DNA of 11,388 nt from Archaeoglobaceae archaeon (GTDB lineage Archaea > Halobacteriota > Archaeoglobi > Archaeoglobales > Archaeoglobaceae): NCBI GenBank assembly GCA_027066965.1, contig JAMOMT010000092.1, positions 1 through 11,388 of the forward strand, in the 5' to 3' direction. Positions 5,984 to 11,388 of the stretch are shown in pieces. The position numbers were made by a program, and so were the translations under genes. A model generated the notes under the pieces. That model did no database searches. It worked only from the letters and a program-made list of their open reading frames with translations, and was not told the DNA's origin. Each line of letters starts with the position of its first letter. Position 1 is the first letter of the stretch.

Positions 5984-6856
5984 TTAAAACAGGGCAGCGA
6001 GCACGAAGCCGAGTAGACCAAAGGTCAGAGCTATTAGAGTTCTCTTTCTGAGCTTTCTTACGACCTTTGCAGCTTTCTCCTCATCTTTTTCTATTTTCAG
6101 AAGTTCAACTGAGCATTGTAGCAGTATGATGTCTGTCAGCAAAACGGGGGCGTAACCGGGGTTGGCAAACCGCCTAAACAGGAGAGGTGGTAGAACACTC
6201 ATGGCGACGGAGATCACATAAAGTGTGGCAGCGACCTTCGCAGCTCTCCTTATCCCGAAAACTCTCGCAACGGTCTTCACTTTTCTTATTGCGTCTCCCC
6301 TGACATCTTCTATTCCTTTCATTATTTCCCTGCCAACCCCCGACAGAAACGCTATGCTCGACAGAACGACCACTGCTCCACAGAGCTCATCTCTGGCAAC
6401 CACGCTTCCGAAGAGGAAGGGCACAGCCATTGAGAACGCTATGTAAATGTTCCCCGCAATTCCAGTTTCCTTCAGCTTGAGGTCGTAAGCGTAGCCGAGG
6501 AGAGAAACGAAGAGAGCAAACAGAAACGCCTTGAAGTTTATCAGGTAAGCCGAAAGCAGTCCGAAGGGGGCGAGTAGGATCGAGAGGATTAAAGCTAATC
6601 TCCTAGAAAGCTCCCCCCTAACGAGCGGTCTGTCGAACCTCTCGTTTGCCGTGTCAACTTCGTAATCAACGTAGTCGTTCAGAGCGAAGCCGGAGGCCTG
6701 AAGAAAAATGGCAGATAACATTCCGAGCGTCCCCTTCTCCCAGGAGAAGTTTAGTCCGGAACTAACAACTATTCCAGCGAGAACTCCAGCGGCATACATC
6801 AAACCGTGCTCGAGTCTTAAGAGCTCCCACACGGCTTTCAGCTTTTTCGCGATCAT
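5984..6856 (-). CDS. (S)-2,3-di-O-geranylgeranylglyceryl phosphate synthase (UbiA-type prenyltransferase)
   Basis: An integral membrane prenyltransferase that adds the second geranylgeranyl chain to GGGP, giving the archaeal diether core (DGGGP). The 290-residue protein has the UbiA pattern of many hydrophobic helices. The first aspartate motif is NDYVDYEVD (60-68), followed by the DGGGP-synthase-type NERFDRPLVRGELSRR (71-86). A second conserved region is GREIMKGIEDVRGD (175-188). The assignment to DGGGP synthase rather than another UbiA enzyme rests on these motifs and on the gene upstream, GGGP synthase, whose stop codon overlaps this start (ATGA, 6853-6856). The pair thus encodes consecutive steps. 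A quinone-type prenyltransferase is the main alternative but is less likely here. Confidence 0.9.
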   Translation of the reverse strand: MIAKKLKAVWELLRLEHGLMYAAGVLAGIVVSSGLNFSWEKGTLGMLSAIFLQASGFALNDYVDYEVDTANERFDRPLVRGELSRRLALILSILLAPFGLLSAYLINFKAFLFALFVSLLGYAYDLKLKETGIAGNIYIAFSMAVPFLFGSVVARDELCGAVVVLSSIAFLSGVGREIMKGIEDVRGDAIRKVKTVARVFGIRRAAKVAATLYVISVAMSVLPPLLFRRFANPGYAPVLLTDIILLQCSVELLKIEKDEEKAAKVVRKLRKRTLIALTFGLLGFVLAALF

Positions 6857-7572
6857 TTTTTGGGGACCGTTTCGAGAAACTTCTCAACTCCTTCCTCGTA
6901 TATCACGTTCCCTACCACTATGATGTCCGCGTACTTCAACATGGTTTCTGCCTTTTCCCTACTGTTTATACCTCCTCCGTAAATCAGAGGTGAGCTTATT
7001 CTTTCTCTGACCTCTTTCACGACTTCTGGATTCCCAAAAGTTCCGCTGTATTCGATGTATATGGCATCCATTCCGAATATCTTTTCTCCCGCAAGAGCGT
7101 ATGCCGCAGCTTCTCTTGGCGAGAGGTTGCAAACTGATTTCGTAACCCTCGCAACTGCCGACTCAGGATTCAGGACTATGTACCCTTCGAAAACGACTTC
7201 TTCTAGCCTGGAGAAGAACTCGTCGCTGTCGAGGTTCAGTTCGATCCACTTCGCGTGTTTGCCAGTTATCCATTCGCCATCTTTTGCGTTGAGAACCGAG
7301 GGGACGAAGAGGTAATCAGCCTCGTAGAACACCGCCTCTGGAGAGGAAGGCTCGAGTATCGTTGGCAGTCCATAATCTTTCACAAGCTTGAAGAGTTCTC
7401 TCGCTTTTTCGAGCGTGACGTTCTGAGTTCCAGATATCATTACGGCATCAGTTCCACTCTCAGCAACAGCTCTAACTAGTCCTTCCGGGTTGGGCCTGTC
7501 TGGGTCGAGCTTCGTAATGTGCCTCCACTTTTTGAGCTCTGAAAGCCCTTTTTTCGCTTTTGAGCTGCACAT
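6853..7572 (-). CDS. Geranylgeranylglyceryl phosphate synthase
   Basis: Makes the first ether bond of archaeal lipids, joining geranylgeranyl diphosphate to sn-glycerol-1-phosphate, in the cytoplasm. The 239-residue TIM barrel of the PcrB/GGGPS family has WRHITKLDPD (16-25, with the magnesium-binding aspartate at 23), MISGTQNVT (45-53), YIEYSGTFGNPE (172-183) for glycerol phosphate, and YGGGINS (198-204) with VVGNVIYEEG (219-228) for phosphate binding. It closely resembles the Archaeoglobus enzyme. The ATG at 7572 gives about 15 residues (MCSSKAKKGLSELKK) before the conserved WRHITK; relatives often have only a few there. A TATA box on the minus strand (CTTTAAATATTT) supports transcription from about 7604. 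It overlaps the UbiA gene by four bases. Confidence 0.95.
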   Translation of the reverse strand: MCSSKAKKGLSELKKWRHITKLDPDRPNPEGLVRAVAESGTDAVMISGTQNVTLEKARELFKLVKDYGLPTILEPSSPEAVFYEADYLFVPSVLNAKDGEWITGKHAKWIELNLDSDEFFSRLEEVVFEGYIVLNPESAVARVTKSVCNLSPREAAAYALAGEKIFGMDAIYIEYSGTFGNPEVVKEVRERISSPLIYGGGINSREKAETMLKYADIIVVGNVIYEEGVEKFLETVPKK

Positions 7573-7624
7573 GCCGGCGAGACTCTCTCAGTTCACTTCA
7601 AAAGGGTTTCGGTCTTGAAGTTTT

Positions 7625-7637
7625 GAAATATTTAAAG
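7625..7637 (-). promoter_or_regulatory. Promoter TATA box of the GGGPS-ubiA pair
   Basis: On the minus strand GCTTTAAATATTT lies about 58 bases before the GGGPS ATG, preceded by CCAG that could be part of a BRE. Transcription would begin near 7604, with a leader of about 30 bases. Confidence 0.55.
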
Positions 7638-7689
7638 CTGGAATAAATTAAAGCAACAATTGAAGCCGGAACAGCTTAATTATGCCCCG

Positions 7690-8235
7690 TTAAAGCACAA
7701 AAACGGCAGCGGCGACGACTGTCGTGTACTTGCCTTCCTCCACCCCCGCTACTGAAGTAACGCTCCTGGTAATCGCTGGCTCTATTCCAAAGGCTGTTCT
7801 GAGCATGTAAGCGGCCATTTCCTCTGCGTGCTTTCCCGGATCTTTTTCGCTCTCGTTGTAAACTCCGTGGTACTCCGTCAGATATCCGTGAACAGTACTG
7901 TCTGATGGAATTGCAGCTCCAACACTCGCGAATATCCTCTTTCCAGCCCTGTTGCTTGAGTGCCTTGCCATCACGCAGAAGACAATCTGACCTGGAAACA
8001 ACTCCTTCAGTCCATCTTCTCTGCAAATAACCTCGCATCCAGGTGGGTATATGCTGCTAACGGGAACGAGGTTGAACCTTTCTATCCCTGCATCTCTCAG
8101 AGCCAGCTCGAAGCTCACGAGTTCATCTTCATGGCATCCGCTACCGCATGTAAAGAACACCTTCTTTGGCACAAGTCTGAGCTGAGCAATTCCAGATGCA
8201 GCCTTGTAGCATTCCTGAATTCCTGTTTCCTCCAT
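7690..8235 (-). CDS. pdaD: Pyruvoyl-dependent arginine decarboxylase
   Basis: Converts arginine to agmatine for polyamines and, in archaea, for agmatidine in the isoleucine tRNA anticodon. The 181-residue proenzyme cleaves itself at a Ser-Ser bond, and the new N-terminal serine becomes the pyruvoyl cofactor. The site is PVSSIYPPGC (58-67), with cleavage expected between S60 and S61. The conserved catalytic glutamate fits HGYLTEYHG (116-124, E121), and AGKRIFASVGAAIP (97-110) is also typical. I start at the ATG at 8235, which has GGAGGG eight bases upstream; a TTG at 8253 would add six residues. The protein has several cysteines (9, 30, 34, 67, 71, 87). It is transcribed away from the hydrogenase gene, and no functional link to it is apparent. 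Confidence 0.94.
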   Translation of the reverse strand: MEETGIQECYKAASGIAQLRLVPKKVFFTCGSGCHEDELVSFELALRDAGIERFNLVPVSSIYPPGCEVICREDGLKELFPGQIVFCVMARHSSNRAGKRIFASVGAAIPSDSTVHGYLTEYHGVYNESEKDPGKHAEEMAAYMLRTAFGIEPAITRSVTSVAGVEEGKYTTVVAAAVFVL

Positions 8236-8255
8236 TGTCGTGCCCTCCTTCAACC

Positions 8256-8265
8256 GTTATATAAC
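8256..8265 (-). promoter_or_regulatory. Candidate pdaD TATA box (palindromic)
   Basis: GTTATATAAC is a perfect ten-base palindrome and a good TATA box centred about 25 bases before the pdaD ATG. Its position predicts a nearly leaderless mRNA, although a GGAGGG ribosome binding site sits between the box and the ATG. Either the transcript starts further upstream or the site is used only in part. Confidence 0.5.
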
Positions 8266-8402
8266 TATGACTGTTCCTCTGTCCGTGGGCATTCACGTGA
8301 CTGGGTAACGCACTTGTTGGATTGCAGTATATTAAGCTTACCTTGGGCTTTGGTGTTATTTTTCTGAAGAAGTTTAATATGGCATAAGACTAAAATATCG
8401 AA

Positions 8403-8423
8403 AATTGTCAATTCTAAATACTT
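8403..8423 (+). promoter_or_regulatory. Hydrogenase promoter with adjoining inverted repeat
   Basis: CTAAATACTT (8414-8423) is a TATA-like element that would start transcription near 8444. Directly before it, over the expected BRE, lies the perfect inverted repeat AATTG-T-CAATT (8403-8413), a candidate operator. The resulting short leader carries GGTGAT (8453-8458), a strong archaeal ribosome binding site just before the ATG at 8462. Confidence 0.45.
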
Positions 8424-8461
8424 ATTGAACTAAACGTAGTAAAAATTGTGCTGGTGATAGG

Positions 8462-10351
8462 ATGGTGCGTGTAACTGTGGATGGAAGAGAAGTGGAAGCG
8501 AGCGAGGGAGAAACGCTGTATGACGTTGTGATGAGGGAAGGGGGCTTCTGGAGACCATTCGAAGTACCGCAGCTTGAGTTTATTCACAACGAAGACTGCC
8601 CACTCGTAAACGTGGTGGAGGTTGATGGAAATATAGCGACACCGAAGAAACTGAAGCAGATGAAAGTCAGAGAAGGAGTTGTGATCAACAGAAAGTCCGA
8701 GAAAATAAGAAAGAAACTGGAAGAGAGATTGAAGAGGCTTGAAGAGAGAGAGGAGTGTCACCTGATAAGACTCCTGCAGGAGTTCACAGCAATTGAGGCT
8801 GCAAATGCCGGAATAATTTCTCTCGAGGACAGAGAGAAGTGGAAGTTCGAAGGCTGGAGTTCTGAGGCCATTATGTACGATCCCGAACTCTGCATAAGGT
8901 GCGGGAACTGTGTTGAAACTTGCAAGGCCGTGCAGACGGTTGAAGCGATAGCGATGGACGAGGAGAAGGGTGTTGTTCTGGTTGACGAGGCGAGGTGTAC
9001 GAGGTGTGGGCAGTGCATACACGCCTGCCCCATGGGAATAGAAAACGAGAAGATCAGGCTCTTTAAGGAATACAACGGCTGTAGTCTATGTCCTTATTCG
9101 AGGCCTTACAGCGCGATAAGGGAAGTAGACCATACCATGGAAGTCTGGAGGGCCCTACAGGATGAAGAAAAGTTTAAGGTTGTTCAATTCGCTCCCTCTA
9201 TAAGGGTCAGTATAGGTGAGGAGTTTGGATTGAGGCCGGGGGAAATCGTCGTCGGAAAGATATACGCAGCCCTTAGACGGCTTGGCTTCGACAGGGTGTG
9301 GGACACGAACTTTGCCGCGGACGAGACGATAATGGAGGAAGGTACTGAGCTAATATGCCGGTTCATAAAGGCTGGAATTATAAGTAAGGAGGATGTAAAG
9401 GGTATCGAAATAAAGGAAGAAATGCTCGAAGAAGTTTCTGACGCCCTCCCTCAGTTCACATCCTGCAGCCCTGGGTGGGTAAAGTTCTGTGAGACCTTCT
9501 ATCCCCCGCTGATACCGCATATATCTTCGGCTAAATCCCCCCAACAGATGTTCGGTCCGACTGCAAAAACCTACGCTGCTCTCAAGCTCGGAGTAGATCC
9601 GAGAAAGGTGTTCGTCGTTTCGATAATGCCATGTACGGCGAAAAAATTTGAAAGGGCAAGAGAGGAAATGTGTTCTGCCTGGAAGTGGTTGAAAGATAAC
9701 GGCTATATACCTGAGGACACTCCTCCGTTTCCCGATGTTGACGTGGTTATAACGACGAGGGAATTCGCCAAGCTTCTCAAGATGGCTGGAATAAACATAG
9801 CCGAGATGCCGGATGAAGAACCGGATCCGCTGCTCGGAAAGTACACAGGAGCTGCTGCAATTTTCGGTAGAACTGGTGGAGTTATGGAAGCTGCTCTAAG
9901 AACGGCTTATGAGCTGATAACTGGAAAGAAACTGGAAAAGCTCGAGTGGGAGGAACTGGAAACACTTGAGGGAATAAAATCTGCCGTTATAAAGCTGAAC
10001 GGCAAGGAAATCAAGGTGGCAGTAGCTCACGGGCTTGGAAACGCGAGGAAAGTCTGTGAATCGATATTGAACGGTGGGGAAATGGCGGACTACCACTTCA
10101 TAGAGTTCATGGCTTGCCCAGGAGGATGCATAGGTGGCGGTGGGCAGCCGGAGCCGACGAACGTGGAGAGAATAAAAGCGAGGGTGGAAGCCCTGAACGA
10201 GCACGATAGGAACCTGCCGATAAGGAAGTCGCACGAGAATCCAGAGATATTGCAGATGTACGAAGATTTCTTCGAGCATCCGATAAGCGAAAAGTCTCAC
10301 AAACTTCTGCACACGAAGTATGTTGATAGGTCGATTTACCTCAAGTCCTGA
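8462..10351 (+). CDS. hydA: [FeFe]-hydrogenase, catalytic subunit (unusual H-cluster ligand)
   Basis: An [FeFe]-hydrogenase of 629 residues, predicted to interconvert protons plus electrons and H2. Domains in order are a [2Fe-2S] ferredoxin-like fold (1-95) that lacks its cysteine ligands, two [4Fe-4S] motifs (C144, 147, 150, 154; C179, 182, 185, 189), an insertion with CSLC (207-210), the H-cluster domain (about 240-565), and the small-subunit-like tail RKSHENPEIL...LLHTKY (588-620). The L1 motif reads TSCSPGW (333-339): the proton-relay cysteine C335 is kept, but the cluster ligand is serine S336. L2 is MPCTAKKFE (389-397). L3 is EFMACPGGCIGGGGQP (548-563) with C552 and C556. The proton-path residues in TIMEEGTEL and SSAKSPQQ are kept. 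No HydE, HydF or HydG maturase gene is in the window. Such enzymes are rare in archaea, so acquisition from bacteria is a reasonable inference. No signal peptide is seen. Confidence 0.9.
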   Translation: MVRVTVDGREVEASEGETLYDVVMREGGFWRPFEVPQLEFIHNEDCPLVNVVEVDGNIATPKKLKQMKVREGVVINRKSEKIRKKLEERLKRLEEREECHLIRLLQEFTAIEAANAGIISLEDREKWKFEGWSSEAIMYDPELCIRCGNCVETCKAVQTVEAIAMDEEKGVVLVDEARCTRCGQCIHACPMGIENEKIRLFKEYNGCSLCPYSRPYSAIREVDHTMEVWRALQDEEKFKVVQFAPSIRVSIGEEFGLRPGEIVVGKIYAALRRLGFDRVWDTNFAADETIMEEGTELICRFIKAGIISKEDVKGIEIKEEMLEEVSDALPQFTSCSPGWVKFCETFYPPLIPHISSAKSPQQMFGPTAKTYAALKLGVDPRKVFVVSIMPCTAKKFERAREEMCSAWKWLKDNGYIPEDTPPFPDVDVVITTREFAKLLKMAGINIAEMPDEEPDPLLGKYTGAAAIFGRTGGVMEAALRTAYELITGKKLEKLEWEELETLEGIKSAVIKLNGKEIKVAVAHGLGNARKVCESILNGGEMADYHFIEFMACPGGCIGGGGQPEPTNVERIKARVEALNEHDRNLPIRKSHENPEILQMYEDFFEHPISEKSHKLLHTKYVDRSIYLKS

Positions 10352-10368
10352 TTTTTAATTTTTAAAAT
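10352..10368 (+). terminator. Oligo-T terminator after the hydrogenase gene
   Basis: TTTTTAATTTTT directly follows the hydrogenase stop codon, the usual form of an archaeal intrinsic terminator. It suggests the ferredoxin gene beyond is transcribed mainly from its own promoter. Confidence 0.55.
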
Positions 10369-10388
10369 CTGGCAACTCATAGGTTTTC

Positions 10389-10420
10389 GAGTTTCCGGAG
10401 TCTGAAAGTGGCAGAAACTC
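10389..10420. repeat. Inverted repeat between hydrogenase and ferredoxin genes
   Basis: GAGTTTC (10389-10395) and GAAACTC (10414-10420) are perfect complements around an 18-base centre. They lie just upstream of the ferredoxin TATA-like sequence. This could be an operator or an RNA hairpin in readthrough transcripts. Confidence 0.35.
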
Positions 10421-10429
10421 AAGAGAAAA

Positions 10430-10440
10430 ACAATTAAAGT
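10430..10440 (+). promoter_or_regulatory. Ferredoxin-GGR promoter
   Basis: The purine-rich GAGAAAAAC followed by AATTAAAG (10432-10439) resembles a BRE plus TATA box. It lies about 26 bases before the ATG at 10461, and no ribosome binding site precedes that ATG, so the mRNA is probably leaderless. Confidence 0.55.
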
Positions 10441-10460
10441 TCGCAGAAGTACTCTTTTAC

Positions 10461-10655
10461 ATGCCTTCCAACGGTAAGAAAGTCGTAGTTGACAGGTTTA
10501 AATGTGCTTACTGCGGAGCCTGCGTCTCCGTTTGCAAGAACAACGCTAATGAGCTGGTTGAAACTTTTCTCGTTATAGATGAGACCAAGTGCAACTGCTG
10601 TATGCTCTGTGTGAAAGTGTGCCCGATGAATGCCCTCAGGGTCGTCGAGGGGTGA
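10461..10655 (+). CDS. 2[4Fe-4S] ferredoxin
   Basis: A 64-residue ferredoxin, a soluble low-potential electron carrier. It has two complete cluster motifs: CAYCGACVSVCK (15-26) and CNCCMLCVKVCPM (44-56). The first lacks the proline that usually follows the fourth cysteine. The stop codon overlaps the ATG of the geranylgeranyl reductase gene (TGATG at 10653-10657), so the two are almost certainly translated together. In Methanosarcina a ferredoxin gene next to the geranylgeranyl reductase has been shown to supply its electrons, and that role is the best guess here. The hydrogenase just upstream is a second possible partner, by position only. Confidence 0.93.
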   Translation: MPSNGKKVVVDRFKCAYCGACVSVCKNNANELVETFLVIDETKCNCCMLCVKVCPMNALRVVEG

Positions 10656-11388
10656 TGACGGTGGACTACGATGTCGTCGTCATTGGAGCAGGGCCAGGGG
10701 GAAGTATGGCTGCCAAGACTGCTGCTGAGGAGGGACTGAAAGTTCTGATGGTCGAAAAAAGGCAGGAGATCGGAGCTCCTGTGAGGTGTGCTGAGGGGGT
10801 CAGCAAGGTGGAGCTCTCATCTCTTGTCGAGGTAAAGGAAAAGTGGATAGCTGCTGAAGTTGCTGGGGCAAAGATATACTCCCCAGACAACACTGTAATA
10901 ACTCTCTCCGCAGAGCAGGCTGGAAACGAGGTCGGGTATATCCTCGAGAGAAAAATATTCGACAGATGGCTTGCAAGGGAAGCTGCAAAGGCTGGGGCCG
11001 ATGTTCTCGTAAAAACTGCTGCCGTTGGCGTCGAGAGAAAAACTGACGGCTTGACTGTCAAGCTCAGGAGGGCTGGGGAGTTCTTCGACGTGAGTGCAAA
11101 GATGATCATAGGGGCTGATGGTGTGGAGAGTAGGGTTGGCAAGTGGATGGGCATAGACACGACCCTAAAACTTAACGAGATAGAGAGCTGTGTCCAGTAC
11201 CTGATAACTGGGTTAGAGGATAGGTACGACATGGACTACTGCCACTTCTGGCTTGGACATGAAAGGAGTCCAGGAGGTTATATCTGGCTCTTTCCTAAAG
11301 GGAATGGTTCAGCGAACTTTGGAATTGGAGTCATGCCTTCTATGGCCAGAGAACCTGCGAAAGTGTATCTCGACAAGTTCCTCGAGAG
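10655..11388 (+). CDS. Geranylgeranyl reductase family flavoprotein (digeranylgeranylglycerophospholipid reductase), cut by right edge
   Basis: An FAD-dependent reductase that saturates the geranylgeranyl chains of archaeal lipids. The window holds 244 residues; the family is usually near 400, so the C-terminal part is missing. Visible are the FAD dinucleotide-binding fold VVVIGAGPGGSMAA (7-20) with the acidic end of strand two (VEKR, 33-36), the family motif GAPVRCAEGVS (40-50), the second FAD motif IIGADGVESRVGKW (151-164), and PGGYIWLFPKGNGSANFGIG (206-225), typical of geranylgeranyl reductases. The ATG at 10655 is preceded by GAGGGGTG and overlaps the ferredoxin stop; a GTG at 10661 is a weaker alternative. 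Direct coupling to a ferredoxin gene supports the lipid role over other members of this flavoprotein group. Confidence 0.93.
   Translation, partial: MTVDYDVVVIGAGPGGSMAAKTAAEEGLKVLMVEKRQEIGAPVRCAEGVSKVELSSLVEVKEKWIAAEVAGAKIYSPDNTVITLSAEQAGNEVGYILERKIFDRWLAREAAKAGADVLVKTAAVGVERKTDGLTVKLRRAGEFFDVSAKMIIGADGVESRVGKWMGIDTTLKLNEIESCVQYLITGLEDRYDMDYCHFWLGHERSPGGYIWLFPKGNGSANFGIGVMPSMAREPAKVYLDKFLE

Noticed and set aside
8293..8300. TCACGTGA palindrome between pdaD and the hydrogenase gene
   Set aside because: An eight-base palindrome is common by chance and lies away from the candidate TATA boxes.
8414..9022. 202-residue open frame antisense to the hydrogenase gene start
   Set aside because: It lies opposite well-supported ferredoxin-like sequence and resembles no protein family.
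10666..11232. 188-residue open frame antisense to the geranylgeranyl reductase gene
   Set aside because: The plus strand has clear FAD-binding and reductase motifs. The antisense product is low-complexity Ser/Ala/Thr-rich, as expected of a shadow frame.
1..11388. Search by eye for tRNA, rRNA, CRISPR repeats, insertion sequences and attachment sites
   Set aside because: No cloverleaf, regularly spaced repeats, transposase gene or terminal repeats were seen; the intergenic gaps are short and explained by promoters and terminators.

Overview
The window reads as chromosomal DNA of a euryarchaeon, most likely a hyperthermophile of the Archaeoglobales type. This is inferred from the gene families: Orc1/Cdc6, Rio2 kinase with its winged-helix domain, archaeal ether-lipid enzymes, and pyruvoyl-dependent arginine decarboxylase. 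Supporting signs are heavy use of AGA/AGG and ATA codons, TATA boxes about 25 bases before several start codons (leaderless transcripts), and GGTGAT-type ribosome binding sites. The GGGP synthase and Rio2 also resemble their Archaeoglobus counterparts as I remember them. No mobile element, CRISPR array, tRNA or rRNA was seen, and the genes are densely packed.

Left part (1-2935, all minus strand): a possible start of a gene leaving the window, then pyrF (UMP synthesis), rio2 (ribosome-maturation kinase) and a RibBA-like fusion. In the fusion the GTP cyclohydrolase II half is intact, but the DHBP synthase half has lost its catalytic motifs.

Middle (2936-5983, plus strand): a 302-base intergenic region lies between the divergent ribA and cdc6. 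It holds a convincing origin recognition box, a 16-base perfect palindrome beside the cdc6 TATA box, and inverted repeats before ribA. Next comes cdc6 (replication initiator), then a small two-helix membrane protein overlapping a SLOG/TIGR00725-type nucleotide-binding protein, then a YjbQ/UPF0047 protein.

Right part (5984-11388): on the minus strand, GGGP synthase and DGGGP synthase (UbiA family) form a four-base-overlap pair that builds the archaeal diether lipid core. pdaD (arginine to agmatine) lies upstream of them. Divergent from pdaD is the most unusual gene, an [FeFe]-hydrogenase large subunit of 629 residues. It has both ferredoxin-like [4Fe-4S] motifs and a nearly complete H-cluster pocket. 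However, the first H-cluster cysteine ligand is replaced by serine, the N-terminal [2Fe-2S] domain has lost its ligands, and there is an extra CxxC insertion. A 2[4Fe-4S] ferredoxin and a geranylgeranyl reductase follow as an overlapping pair, the latter cut by the window edge.

How the parts fit: GGGP synthase, DGGGP synthase and geranylgeranyl reductase with its ferredoxin cover much of archaeal membrane lipid synthesis, from first ether bond to chain saturation. The hydrogenase sits between these genes and next to the ferredoxin. That suggests, but does not prove, exchange of electrons between H2, ferredoxin and lipid reduction.
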